Shown here piece by piece: positions 35,861 to 47,978 of a DNA stretch of 64,000 bases; position 1 is the first letter of the stretch, and each line of letters opens with the position of its first letter. The translations under genes and the position numbers were made by a program. Source of the stretch: Sphaerulina vaccinii (lineage: Eukaryota; Ascomycota; Dothideomycetes; Mycosphaerellales; Mycosphaerellaceae); contig JAKUDP010000010.1 in assembly GCA_022570795.1 (NCBI GenBank), positions 124,001-188,000 of the forward strand, in the 5' to 3' direction. A model generated the notes under the pieces. It worked only from the letters and a program-made list of their open reading frames with translations, had not been told where the DNA came from and did not search any database.

Positions 35861-38230
35861 TATTAGGAGACGAAGGTATAAAGCTTTAGCCGAGTACGAC
35901 TCTACCTAGTATATAGGAAATAGTATAGTAGTAACTAACTACTAATAATCTCTACTTTTATCTTTCTCGAATTAGTATAATATATAGCTAGTAAATAGTT
36001 AGGTCTCTAGAAGCTCTATAAAATAAATAATAAATCCGACTCTAACTCTAGTACTAATAATATATTAGAAAACCTCGAAGATTGCTCTATCTAGCTATAT
36101 ATTCCTCGAGTATAAAGAGTACTTAATAAGTTCTATAGCTAGTTTATAGCTTATACTAGGAACTTTTTTATTCTATCTAATTAGATAATATAAGCCTAGA
36201 TAGTCGATACTATATAAGCTAATAAGGACGACCTTTGTCTACTTACTAATATCTTAGATCTAGATACTTGCTTTAATTACTAAGAGATCTAAGAAGAGAA
36301 GCCTAATAAGATAGTAATAATTCTAAGTTCGACTATAAGAAATTTTTTAGGCCGACCCTAATCTAAGCTATAGTTAACCTTTATTAATCTAAGCTTAAGC
36401 CTTATAGGCTATACTAGTTCTAGGTTTATATAATATATAAGAGGAAAGCCGATAAAATACAATCTATTAATACTAATATCTCGATAATAACTAGAGTTAC
36501 TTTTAGTAGAAGCTACTATTAGAAGTAGCTTTTCTTAGAGAAAAAAGCTAAAATTCTAAATAGTATAGAGCCCTACGACTAGACCTACTTAATTAAAAAG
36601 TTCTCTACTATTAATAGAGAAAGTCGACTTACTTCTATAGTTCTTAAGTCTATTATTACTAGCAAAACCTTCTTTTCTAAAAAGCGCTACTTTTTTAAAA
36701 AAAAATTATTTAATCGAGAAGCTACTCTTACTTCTAACTTTATATACCTAGGTAGTATTAAGCTATATATTACCCCTCTATAGGTTATTCGAACTATTTT
36801 TTATAAGCTATAGCAAAAGGCTGCTTTCTAGGCTAAGCCTATTTTCTATAAACTTTTTATTAAAATTCTAAAAAAGAAACTTAATATAAAAACTCTAGAG
36901 CCTAGTAAAAGTACTTATTATAATCTTTACTTCTTTATTATAAAGCCGGGCAAGAAGAATAAGTATAGACTTATTAATACTACTATAGAGATTAATAAGT
37001 ATATAATTTATAATACTAACCTACTTTCTAATATAGATAAATTCTTAGAATTATTTACTAGGTACTAAGTAGCTTTGTTACTAGATATCTTTTCGGGCTA
37101 TAATTAGGTTTCTTTTATTATAGAATATCGAGATCTTATAGGCTTCGATACTTCCTTTAGGTTGCTCTACTAGACTACTCTTTTTTAAGAAGCTACTAAC
37201 TCTATAGGCTAGTTTGTCCGAATTATTACTTAAGTTTTTATAGACTATATTCTAGACGTTGCCTTACTATTTCTTAATAATATTAGAGTTAGAGGATCTA
37301 AAACTATCTATAATAATAAGAAAGTTAAGCCTAGTCTAAAATAGTATATTATTAAATATATCTAGTCTTTTAATAGAGTCTTTATAGATATTAAACAAGC
37401 CGGTATAACTATAGCTATTAAGAAGCTTTAGCTCCTCTAGACTCGAGTATAGATTATTAGATATATTATAGATAAGGATAGTTATTATTCTAAGCTATTA
37501 TAAATAGCTAAGATAATAAGTTAGCCTATACTAATAATATAGAAGGAGGTCTATATTTTTATTAGAGTTATTATCTACTTTCGTATTTAGATTCCGAACT
37601 TTGCTAGAGTTGCCTAGCTACTCTATTTTCTACTCTATAAAGATATTAAGTTCCTCTAGACTATAAAATACTAGGTTGCTAAAAACAAGCTTATATCCTA
37701 CTTAGCTAAGGCGCCTCTACTTGTTACTATTAACTACTTAGAAGAAGCTAGAGATATTATTATAGCTATCGATTTATATAGAACTAGCTATAGTATTATA
37801 ATAATATAACTTAATAAATAAAGTTAGTATTACTCTATTTAGTTTAAAGGCAGACTCTAGTCTTCTACTTAGTAATACTATAATTCTAGTAAACTTAAGT
37901 ATCTTAGTATTCTAAAAGCCTTATAGAAGCTTAAGCTTTAGCTTTTTAGGTAATACTTTTTTTTTAAAGTTAATATATAGACTCTAGTCTATTAGCTTAA
38001 TTGCGCCTCCTCTAATCTACTAAGTACTACTATAATAAGATAGATAGCCTAGATATATCTATTTACTTTTAAAGTAAAATATATATCTAGAAAAAAGTAC
38101 TCTACTTCTAATATACTATTTTATTAGCTAGTATCTAAAAATAACTTTCTAGAAGATTCTACTTTTAAAGATATCGAAGGTATAATTAATAATAAGTTCT
38201 TTAATAGATTCTATATTAATACTATCTAAA
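35861..38230 (+). pseudogene. Reverse transcriptase and RNase H remnant of the outer element
   Basis: The plus strand shows KPGKKNKYRLIN at about 36945-36985 and LLDIFSGYN (first catalytic Asp) at about 37078-37105. FLNNI at about 37270 marks the polymerase box, of FLDD rather than YxDD type. RNase H extends to about 38120. Stops are mostly TAG at former Gln/Trp positions. About 1 kb before the polymerase continues the frame broken by nested element 2. Confidence 0.82.
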
Positions 38231-38237
38231 CTTGTTA

Positions 38238-38260
38238 GTTAGGCCTCTAGGAGCCCGAAA
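38238..38260. repeat. Outer-element palindrome, copy 3 (right half degraded)
   Basis: GTTAGGCCTCTAGGAGCCCG lies between the RNase H and integrase remnants. Confidence 0.6.
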
Positions 38261-38389
38261 ATTAAAAAGACTATATAGACTCTATCTTTCTAGCCGAGCT
38301 ATAAGGCGGCCTAGACAATTACTCCGATTAGTCTAAAGCTATTAATTTCTTACTTCTACGAGAAACGAGGCTTCGAGGAATAGATTACT

Positions 38390-39765
38390 TCGAGTATTAT
38401 TATATTAATTAGAAGCTCTAGAGGTTTAAGGTTTAAAACAAGACTCTATTTTACTAACTATAATTTAACTTACTTCTCTAATAAGTAATTAATCGAGTTA
38501 ATACTCGAAATAATATTCTAAAAGCTCTTTATAATTAGTATAGATATTATAGACTAGAAGAGATATATAGTAAAATTATCTAACTCTACTAGTAGAATAG
38601 TATCTATTACGACGTCTCTACTTACTACCTATATTACTATAAGAAGTATAATAAACGAAATAGTTATTAGTATAGAGCTCTACTATATAAAGTCTTTTCT
38701 AATTCTATTAGTAAAAAGTAGTTTAATTATACTATTTATATTAATAAGTATAGGTATCTTCTTATAGCCTATAAAGCTATATCTTACTAGCCTAAAGGAT
38801 ACTATTTTTCTAGTAAGATAGTAAAGGAACTTATAGCTAAGTAAGTTACTAACTTTATCTAGAAAGACTTTCTATATTAATAGAGTAGTATATCTAAGCT
38901 AGTTTTTAATAATACTACTACTAACTATAGAGAAGTTAAAAAGCTACTAAAAGCTAAAAGTATTAAGAAAATTAGAATTTTACTATATTATCTAATATCT
39001 AATAGTATTATAGAAGTTAGCTATAAACCTATTATTACTACTTTATCTAAGTTATCTAATAGAGGTCTAAAGTCCTAGATTTCTTATAATTTCTTCTATT
39101 TTTTAATATAAAAAATAACTATTATTAGTTCTACTAGGGAGACTTCTACTATTTTTATAATTAGCCGAGATACTATTCTACTAATCGAGCTTAAGTATAA
39201 AACTACTTATATCTAGAACTAGAGAAAAATCCGAGACTATAGTACTCTTCTCGCTATATATACTATAGCTCTAGAAGTAATAAAGCCTTATATTAAAAAA
39301 GCTTAGGTATACTAGAAGTAGTATTATAATTAGGCTAAATAGTATTTCGATAACTATTATAATATCGATTATTATAAGTTCAAAGTCTAGAATCTTATTA
39401 TAGTCTATTAAGGCTAGCTAGATACTAATCGATTAGCTAAGCTCGCTTTTTGTTAGTATAGTTCTTTCTAGGTTTATAGCTATATACTAGGAATCTAGTA
39501 CTATAAGCTTAAAGAGCTTAATAGATCTAAGTACTCTATAGTATATAATAAGGAGTTGCTTAAGCCTTATCTATATAAAGGACCTATTAGTAATAGAAAT
39601 TATAAGCTCTAGAATAAAATCGAAGCTATCTATAATATAAATAATTTTAACCTAGTTTAGAATAAGCTTTTAAAAGATAGAGATCTAGAAGGCTAGCCTA
39701 TTACTTTAAAGACTTATACTATATATAGAGCTGCTAAGAACTAGTAATTTATTTATATATTTTGC
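38390..39765 (+). pseudogene. Integrase remnant of the outer element
   Basis: The frame following RNase H has a Tyr/Lys-rich zone where a Cys/His zinc module would be (about 38570-38650), then a core of integrase size. It ends in an Arg/Lys-rich tail (DRDLEGQPITLKTYTIYRAAKN at about 39680-39745). No chromodomain could be read here, unlike the two inner elements. Confidence 0.62.
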
Positions 39766-39814
39766 TTTCTAGAATTCTAGGCTTAATTTCTAGTTACTTT
39801 AGAATAATATTTTT

Positions 39815-39839
39815 ATTAGGCCTCTAGAAGCCTAACTAA
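39815..39839. repeat. Outer-element palindrome, copy 4
   Basis: ATTAGGCCTCTAGAAGCC then TAACTAAG, just after the integrase frame. Confidence 0.75.
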
Positions 39840-40849
39840 GTTTTTCGACTTTTATTACTATATATCTAGGTTTTCTACTTTATATATTATTTCTACTATT
39901 TTTAGATATATTTATTTATTTATATTAAGCTACTACTACTAGAATATATTACTAGTAGACTACTAGAATACTAGATAATACTAGTATAGAGCTCTACTCT
40001 ATATTTTTTATCTCTTTACTTTTTTATAAATAATAAAATTACTCTACTTTTAATACTACTTCTACTAGTCGTCTCTACTATATAATTTTAAAAGAAAGTT
40101 TATATTTTTAGTTATCTTTAATACTAGAACTTTATACTAAAGGCTAATTAGACTCCTTCTATATATAGATTTAGAAAATAGTTATTTCTAAGCTCTACTA
40201 TATTATAGACTACTAATCTACTTTACTTCTAAACTAAAAGCTAGTATTTACCTATTTTGTAACTAGGTTATATATCTTCTATTTATATTTTTAAACTTTA
40301 CTTTATTTTACTAGCTACTACTTTATTACTAATTATATAATAATAATATATACCTACCTATATATAACTATATTATACTACTTTCTAGTAAAAGACTTTT
40401 ATTCTAAGTAATAAATACTATAAACTTCTACTAGAAATAATTTTTTTTTATTAATTTCTATACTACTAACTTTTTTTAGAGCTATTTAAATTCTTCTTAA
40501 CTATATAAATCTACTAGTAGCTCTATATTTAAGTACTAGCTAATATTCTAAGAAACTACTAGTAAGATAGAGCTTACTATTAGAGCTACTATATCTAACT
40601 CTATATTCTATTTTTTTCTAGCTTATTTCTAGAATTTTTTTATAATTTATAATACTATTATAAAAGCTAAAATAAAGCTTTTTACTTATAAGAATATTAA
40701 AGAAAAAGCTAATATTATATAATATATATTCTATACTATAAATAACTTTATATAAAAATTAGACTTATTTATATATAATATAATTTCTATTCTATAAAAA
40801 AAAAAATTATTTCTAAAATTATTTTTTTTAGAAAAAAAAATATTTTTTA

Positions 40850-42760
40850 GCTTTAGAGTACCTAAAGCTATCTAGTACCTATAACCGAGGTAAGAAAGAT
40901 AAGGAGATTCTTAATAGAATCTAGCTTAGAGTAATAACTAACTAGTATAATAGTAATACTAAAAAAGCTAAAATAGAATATTTTTCTAGCTTCTATTTTA
41001 AAAATATTATAACTAAGCTATAGTAAGAGAAAGACTTTGCTATATTTCTAGATAAGATTCCTAACTAGTATTAGGCTTTAAAAATACTATCTAACTCTAT
41101 AGCCTAGTAACTTTTAAATCTAGTAAATAGTCGCTCTACTAGTATTATTCTAATAGGCTTAAACTATACTAGAAAGCTAGAAGTCTATAAGAATATTAAT
41201 ATTACTAATAAGAATATAGCTTTTAAGCTTATAGTATTAGAGTTTATATATAATAGCTTATACTTTAACTAGTACTTATAGAAAGAAATAGATAAAGCTA
41301 TATAATATCTATAAAAAGACTTATTCTCTACTACTACTTTAGTAGCCTCTTTTCTAAAAACTTTTTAAAAAAGCTCTAATACTTAGCTTTAAAGTCCTAG
41401 TACTCTAATATCTATTTAAAGTGCTACTACTACTAGCTTTACTTCTACTTCTTTTTTAAGAGCTCTTTCTATTAGTTCTCTATCTACTAGGTAGTCTCCT
41501 ATACTAGGTCCTTTATTAGATATTAAAACTCGATCTATAGCTACTACTAAAGCTATTATTCTAGAAGCTTTTTATAAAGCTATTAAAGAACTATATAGTA
41601 AGAATCTAGATTTAACTTTTTAAACTTCGAAGTCTCTATTATCTATTTAATTACTTACTAGTCTATTAGGCTTCTAGAGGCCTAACTAGTCTAGAACTTC
41701 TCGGCTATTACTACTATTAGCCTATAAAATCTATTTAAAAAATACTTTTTAATATCTAGTATCTACCTATACTATATATAAGAATAGAATATAGCTTTTA
41801 GAAATTATTATTAAAGTAGTTAAGCTTTAGAAAGACTAGATTCTACTTTTTAAAAAATATAGTAAGCCTCTATATTTTAAATATACTTATATTTTTACTA
41901 GATATACTTTTAGCTTAAAGACCTTATAGACTTATAATATACTTTTTAAGCGCCTTTAGATTACTATTAATTAGTTTAATAATAATAAGCTTAATAGCCT
42001 AAAAGAAAGTAAATATAACTAGTTTATAAAGTTAGTATTTTCTAAAAGTAAAATAGATACTTTTAGTACTTATATATTCTACTTTTATAAGCTTAATAAC
42101 TTAGGTACTCTCCTTTAAACTAGCTAATTCTCTAGCTATAATATTAAAGTTTCTACTATTATTAAGTTTTATAAGTACTTTCTCGACTTTACTCTAGTTT
42201 AGTAATAGAATAATAAAAGTAATATTATTATTTCTAATATTTTTAAGTATATAAGTACTATTAAAAAAACTATTTAGTAAGAGTTTAAAATATATATCTA
42301 GTATCTCTATTATATTAATAGTAATAGTAACTAAAGCTAGTAACAAAGTTAGTACTATAGTTTCTTCTAGTAGCTTATATATTAAAATATTATCTACTAG
42401 CTCTATTATATCTTTCTTTACCTAGATACTTACTACTATCTAATTTTCTATCTCTACTATACTAAGTATTAGTATAGTAGTAATAAAAGTAATAAGAATC
42501 TTAGCTAAAGTTTAAATATATTAACTTAAGTATATTTTAGCTTCGAAAAAGTAAAATTATTCTCTAAATTTAGAAATTTCTATTTTTAGATAATTAAATA
42601 GAGGCTAACTATACTATTATTATTCCTAGTATAAATAAAAAAGAAAACTTCGAGTATTAGGCCTTATATTATAAAAAAATTAGAAAGTATTAGAAAAGTC
42701 TAATTTATATTATTAATAATAAAATTTTACTAAAAAACTTTCTAAATAAGCTTAATACTA
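40850..42760 (+). pseudogene. Unidentified RIP-degraded ORF downstream of integrase
   Basis: A plus-strand frame with mostly TAG/TAA interruptions continues for about 1.9 kb. It includes a Ser/Thr-rich linker (about 41330-41530) between two Lys/Leu-rich parts. It lies inside the outer element between integrase and the 3' LTR, where Gypsy elements normally have little sequence. An accessory ORF, captured host sequence or an older unrecognised insertion are all possible. Confidence 0.45.
41665..41689. repeat. Outer-element palindrome, copy 5
   Basis: ATTAGGCTTCTAGAGG then CCTAACTAG, inside the downstream ORF. Confidence 0.75.
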
Positions 42761-43369
42761 GATAGACTTTTTTACTATATAAGAAGTTTAGTATTTATAT
42801 TACTAATTCTCGAATTTTTTATAGTACTCTAGCTAGTAAGTCTAAATATTATATTATACTTCCTTAGTTTATAGTAGTTACTAATATAAAAAAAAAGATT
42901 TTAAAATTCTAGAAAGTAGCTTCTATAAAAACTTATATAATACTTACTAAAATATAACTACTTTTTATAGTAGCCTATCTAGCTACTTTTCTAAGTATAG
43001 CTTAATTCTATTTTAATTTCTAGTAGCTATATAGCTTAATAGACTTAGTTCTATTTTAGATATATTAGTTAGTTATAAGCTATAGAATAATAGAAAAGTT
43101 GTATTAGAAATCTATAAAAAAAATTATATAGATAAAAATACTTAGTATAAATATTAAGCTACTTAGTAGAATAATATACTTACTTAATTTAAAAAGAAGT
43201 TCTAGATTATTATAGCTTTAGAGTATACTAACTTCTTATAGAATAGCTTTTTTAGAGCAAACTATAACTTTGCTAACTATTCTATATCTAATTCTTCTCT
43301 AACTAATAAATAAAATAATAATAAGAATCTAGAGCAAAGCTATAGTAATAAGAATTAAAGCTTAGGTTT

Positions 43370-43394
43370 AGTCTAGCTTCTAGAAGCCTAATAG
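43370..43394. repeat. Outer-element palindrome, copy 6 (left half degraded)
   Basis: AGTCTAGCTTCTAGAAG then CCTAATAG, about 120 bp before the 3' LTR. Confidence 0.6.
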
Positions 43395-43510
43395 AATTAT
43401 AATAATATAGGAGGCTCTAGTATAGTATAAGCAAGTTAGTTATTTCTTAGATAAGCTTATATATAGTTCTATATATATCTAAAAATAGATATATAAAGTA
43501 GAAAAAAATA

Positions 43511-43829
43511 TATTAATATATTTCTTAGAATTCTAACTATAGTAAAAATCTATAAAAAGATAGTTTTTCTAGCCTAAGTTAATACTTTTTAAAGTAGATA
43601 GAGCTACTTTTATCTCTTTAAGTAGATAAGTATATAAAGAAAAAGAAAAAAACTTCTTTTCGACTTAATTCTAATCTAATTCTATACTTTCTATCTAACT
43701 AAGCTTCTAATAAGACTTAGAAAGTAATACTAGATATATTCTATACTATTCTAGCAACCTACTTAGCCTATATATACTACTACCTACTACTAAGTAAGAG
43801 TAGAGAGAGTATATAGGTTTAGGTTAATA
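43511..43829 (+). repeat. 3' LTR of the outer Gypsy element
   Basis: The 319-bp copy is preceded by a purine-rich tract and followed by TTAC. Confidence 0.88.
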
Positions 43830-43833
43830 TTAC

Positions 43834-45050
43834 CTATATCTTTATACTAAATAGATTATAGATATTATTATAGCTATAGTATTTTTCTAGTTTTAAAGTA
43901 AAGTTAGTACCTAGTAACTATATAGTTATAGATAGAATACTAGATTTAAACTAGCTTTTCTTAATAAAAGAAGCCTATTAAATAAGTATATCTAGACTAA
44001 CTTTATAGTAGTTATTATAATAATCGATACTAGACTACTAGTAGATACTACTATAGTTATTATACTTAGTATTAGTATACTTCTACTTTTCTATAATACT
44101 ATACTTTAGTCTAATTTACTAAGTATTCTCTAATAGTAACTATAATAGATTCTTAATATCTAAGTTACTTTTAAGTTCTATAGTAGCTTATTAATAACTC
44201 TAAAGTAATATACAAAGTTACTAGTTAGTAGATATACTAATAGTAGTACTTATAGATATTTATATATCTAGTAGAATTATATTTTTCTTTTTTTTTTAAT
44301 AAATAGCTTAATATATATCTAGTCGCTTTTAATTAGTTACTTCTAATTCTACTTATTCTAATAAGTATAAGCTTTCTATACTTCTCTATAGTTTGTAGCT
44401 ATTATAATTATAGAGTTAAAGCTAATATTAGCTTTAAACTTATTATAAGTATTAAAAATTAAATAACTTTTTTTAGTCTATATATCTAACTATATAATCT
44501 TATTAATAGCTAAAATACTTACTTTCTACTTATTAATAAACTCTATAAACTAATAAAAGATATAGATATTATTATTTCTAATATAATTAAAAAATATATT
44601 AGTATATAAAATAAGTTTTTTTTTACTATAGAATATACTAAAAACTATATTAACTATTAGATACTTTAAGATAGGCTAATTAATTCAGTTATTATTAGAA
44701 GATTTAATATTCTCTAGTTCTAGTATATTAATAACTAGAGTTATAGTATATATAGGTACTTTCTTTTTTTTTCTATTTTTTTTAGTCTTTTTTAGTAGTA
44801 GAACTTTCTTTTATATAGCTATATTCTTATTTTTATTTTTAGTATTTATTTTAGTATTTTTATTAACTCTTCTACTTTATAATTAGCCTATAGAATAGTC
44901 TAGTAGCTCGTTATCTTTATTAATAGGTACTAGGTATAATTTAGTTACTTTTTTTACTAGTAGTTTAGCTAGATTATTAGAATCTACTATTATACTTTTA
45001 TAATAGTAAAGTACTAATTTCTACTACTAAAAGGCTTTACTATACTAAGA
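43834..45050. other. AT-rich sequence right of the outer element, unidentified
   Basis: RIP-altered DNA that should be continuous with 17547-18258 before the outer element inserted. No motif was recognised on either strand. Composition returns to normal at about 45050, within GATACGACGTGCTC. Confidence 0.5.
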
Positions 45051-45388
45051 TACGACGTGCTCTATATACGTAGCAACTACTATAGTAGTAGCAGCAGCGG
45101 CGGAAAGGATTTACTTAGGCTAGAGCCGTTACGCTAGATGAACTCAAATAGCGATAGCAAGGTTTTTCTTACACCTAAGTCGACAACATAGTCCGCCAAG
45201 AGCGACGATATACGGTGCGTCCCGATTGCCTACTAGTCTATAGGCGAGAACTCGGGCAAAGAGATATCGGAAGCTCTACGGGCTATGGCACGCCATTCTG
45301 AATACTGTAGTAATCTAATCTTACCGCTTCCAGTTTCGATCGACGTCCTTGTCAGGAACAAGAACATTCACATCTGACGACTTGGAAC

Positions 45389-46352
45389 ATGCTGCCTGCA
45401 GTGGCACAAGATGTGCTATCGGCGAATCCGAACTTCGACGCGCTTTATCGTGATTTGTGCGCGAACAGATTGAACGGCAATGCAACCACGAGAATAGACG
45501 CCAAAGTGCAAAAGGAGCGAAATCCTTTCGACGAGGTAGGAGGTTCTTCGACTTCTTCACCAGACTCGAGCGTGAAGGAAATTGATGGTATGGCAGGAGC
45601 TGCGACGAGCGCGCAACGAGGCAGCGAAACGGAATGTAATCAAGTTCTATCTGGATTCTCTGTCCTACAGAGGCGACCAGCTACCCGCAGAGCTTCAAGA
45701 ACTGGTTGCCATCATTGCCGCCGGTTTGCAATCACAGATACCCAAGGAAGATGCAGGCTTGCTACAGGAAGACATCGAAAGATTTCGCGAGAACGTCAAA
45801 CCCATTGCTAAAGAGATCTGGAAGGCAGCTCTCGATGACCTTGTCACACTGGCTCGAATATCTACCCCTCAAGGACACTCGGACGGCGATGACCTTCCGG
45901 CACGAATACAGAGGCAGAAGTACGATATAGGAGTCCTCGAAGAGTCCATTGCAGCCACACGCCTGGAGCTAGCACACGAAGTCACGAATGTCCATGCTCT
46001 TTACCGGAAAGCCATTGAGACATGCATTCGTACTCTCGAACAAGTTATCCACGGCTCTGTATCTCGCAGCACCAAAGGCAAAGCAGAATACTGCCAAATT
46101 GTAGCAGAAGGCATGAGCAAGAAATTGCAACTCCAGCATGCTCAGCTGCTCTCTCAAACAAAATCGCCAGAATTCGAAGAAGCACTCCAAACGCACTCTG
46201 AACATCTTGATCGAGAAACATCATCGTGTAAAAGGAGAATTCGCGATGTTGAAGAGCAGTTGGCTGCGTATCAGAAAGGATCAAATGCCATCCGAGGCAT
46301 ATCTGCAGAGTATAGCGATATCCTCCGACAAACTGCAAGACTAGAGAAGTAG
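45389..46352 (+). CDS. Coiled-coil protein, probable HAUS augmin-like complex subunit 4
   Basis: Exons are 45389..45535 and 45597..46352. The 61-bp intron has a GTAGGA donor and GGCAG acceptor and joins ...KERNPFDE to ELRRARNEAAK in frame, giving 300 aa. The protein is helical throughout, with MLPAVAQDVLSANPNFDALYRDLC at the N-terminus, RLELAHEVTNVHALYRKAIETCIRTLEQVIHGSVSR in the middle and heptad-like C-terminal coils. This matches my memory of fungal HAUS4/AugD proteins, which are augmin subunits that recruit gamma-tubulin to spindle microtubules. The branch site is weak, so the exact splice point is less sure than the two coding pieces. It is the first gene to the right of the AT-rich block, about 340 bp from its edge. 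Confidence 0.6.
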
Positions 46353-46722
46353 GAGAGCAGAAGGAGAAGGATCGTCCTAGGTTTTTCCTTGAAACACTTG
46401 CAGAATGAATGCAACCAAGGAGCGAAATAGACTTTCCTGACATAATCGCTCTCTGATGCCGACAACCCATGCTGAATGAGCCGCGGTACATAGGTTTCAG
46501 GCGTGCCCTCTGTCTTGCGGCTCTGCTGCTCTGTTGTCTTCCAAACACACACGAAGCAATGAGAATACCATAAAATACGTCTCTTTTCCTGGCTATGTCA
46601 GTACTTGAACGGTTAAGAGAAGTCTTTGATGATAGGGCATTTGCTGAAGAAGTAAGATATACTATTCGTATTCATTAAACTATTACGCGGTCGTCGATCT
46701 CCTCCCCATCTGTCCACCAAAC
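46353..46722. other. Short intergenic region
   Basis: The stretch holds the 3' end of the HAUS4-like gene and the promoter of the thioesterase gene on the same strand. No other feature was seen. Confidence 0.5.
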
Positions 46723-47420
46723 ATGGCTGCTGCTACATTGGAGAAGAAGAAGCAGCAGCAGGAAACAGCCAGCGAACGAGACTGGAAAGCAGAGACTCGT
46801 GAAAGCATAAAAACTATCATCGAAAGCGTTCGTGCTTCCAATCCAGCAAGCTTCGGAGGCGTTTCCTTATACACAGCTTAAAAGCATCCGAACTAAACTA
46901 ACATGTGACACAACCTTAGAGCGATGAAGACAAAGACAAGAACTTCCTCATACCATGGCTCAAAAAGCTCGAAATCGTAGAAGCGGAAATGACTGGAGAG
47001 CACACCACAAGAATCGTATACCGCTTCCCAGTCCTGCGAGAATATCTTAATCCTACTCGAACTTTTCATGGAGGAGCTATAAGTGCAATCTTTGATGTCT
47101 GCACCACTTGGACATTGTTTCCGATTAGTGACTATGGGTTCTGGAGTACGATGGGGACGACGAGAAGTTTGCATTGTGTTTATGTTAAACCGGCTTTTGA
47201 AGGTGAAATGGTTAGAGTTGAGTGTCAGGTATGTCCTTTCCTTTCTTGTTGTTCAGTGCATGGTGGACATGGTATGCTGACTTCTTCTATAAAGATCGTA
47301 CACGCTGGCAAACGGCTCTGCCTCCTTACTGGCATAATGAAGCGAGAGAAGGATGGCCAGGTTGTAGCCACTTGCGAGCACAACAAGTACAATATCGATG
47401 TTGAGGAGTCAAAGATGTAG
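46723..47420 (+). CDS. Hotdog-fold thioesterase (PaaI/ACOT13-like), 3 exons
   Basis: Exons are 46723..46860, 46920..47228 and 47295..47420, giving 190 aa. The second intron is clear (CAG/GTATGT, CTGAC branch, AAAG). The first needs a weak GTTTCC donor but has an AACTAAC branch site and TTAG end, and keeps the frame. The HGG motif (residues 96-98) followed by AISAIFDVCTTW is the hotdog signature of acyl-CoA thioesterases, which hydrolyse acyl-CoA to free acid and CoA. Asp105 fits the catalytic position. The N-terminal 46 residues are charged and lack a clear targeting signal. Substrate chain length cannot be predicted. Confidence 0.8.
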
Positions 47421-47507
47421 TGTTTCTGGTTGTGTATTTGTATGAGGCAATGACCTCCTGTACAGTATGTTTATAGACAAAAGTCTTCCTCATGCATATG
47501 CTCTTGC

Positions 47508-47978
47508 TCAAAAGTCCGTAACTCTCCCATTGTAACTCCAATCACCCTGCCATCTCAATGGATCGTTCTTTGGTCCACCTACTTCGCCAGTCTTGGGATT
47601 GATATCACCCTGGAACTCTGGCGCTGCACCTCTTCTGATGTTAGGGTGTAGCTCTTCGCCATCACCCTTTGCAGACACTTGTGCTCGTGCTCGTAGTTGT
47701 TCCAGCATCTTGTCGGCCTCTGATGATCTCGAAGTGGTAGTGCTGGCGCCAGATTCTTCCAGCTTCTCGGTCTTCGTGGACTCGATGTCTTCCTTTGGCT
47801 GACTGAAGGCGCCAGTTGACTGCTGTTGCAGGCGCTCGAAGATCTCCTGCTCTTCTTTTGGCAGTCGTGGTGGCGCTGGTCCTGTTTTCCAGCTTGCTCG
47901 TGCTGGAGTTGTGGTGGCGAAGGTTCTGGTGAAGAAGCCTGGGCGCATCGTGCGTACAATCCGTGCTGAAGACTGCAT
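47508..47978 (-). CDS. SDHAF4: Succinate dehydrogenase assembly factor 4 (Sdh8-like)
   Basis: The 156-aa protein begins MQSSARIVRTMRPGFFTRTFATTTPARASW, an Arg/Ser/Thr-rich mitochondrial presequence. It ends with the family signature EFQGDINPKTGEVGGPKNDPLRWQGDWSYNGRVTDF (DUF1674). SDHAF4/Sdh8 binds flavinylated SdhA in the matrix and protects it until it joins SdhB in complex II. The frame is open further upstream to 48092, but that part starts with a non-ATG codon and looks like leader. The gene converges on the thioesterase gene, 87 bp apart. Confidence 0.92.
   Translation of the reverse strand: MQSSARIVRTMRPGFFTRTFATTTPARASWKTGPAPPRLPKEEQEIFERLQQQSTGAFSQPKEDIESTKTEKLEESGASTTTSRSSEADKMLEQLRARAQVSAKGDGEELHPNIRRGAAPEFQGDINPKTGEVGGPKNDPLRWQGDWSYNGRVTDF

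Larger units (their letters stand above)
18259..43829 (+). mobile_element. Outer Gypsy-type LTR retrotransposon, split by two nested elements
   Basis: Direct repeats 18259-18578 (320 bp) and 43511-43829 (319 bp) begin TATTAATATATT and end TTAACA/TTAATA. TTAC flanks both sides (18255-18258 and 43830-43833). A purine-rich tract (AGTAGAAAAAAATA) precedes the right LTR, giving plus orientation. The interior reads gag-like sequence and protease (26032-28956), then reverse transcriptase, RNase H and integrase (36900-39770), interrupted exactly at the two nested elements. Removing them and their 5-bp duplications leaves about 11,965 bp, unusually long for a Gypsy element with short LTRs. The extra length is mostly the 3.7 kb after integrase. 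Confidence 0.87.
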
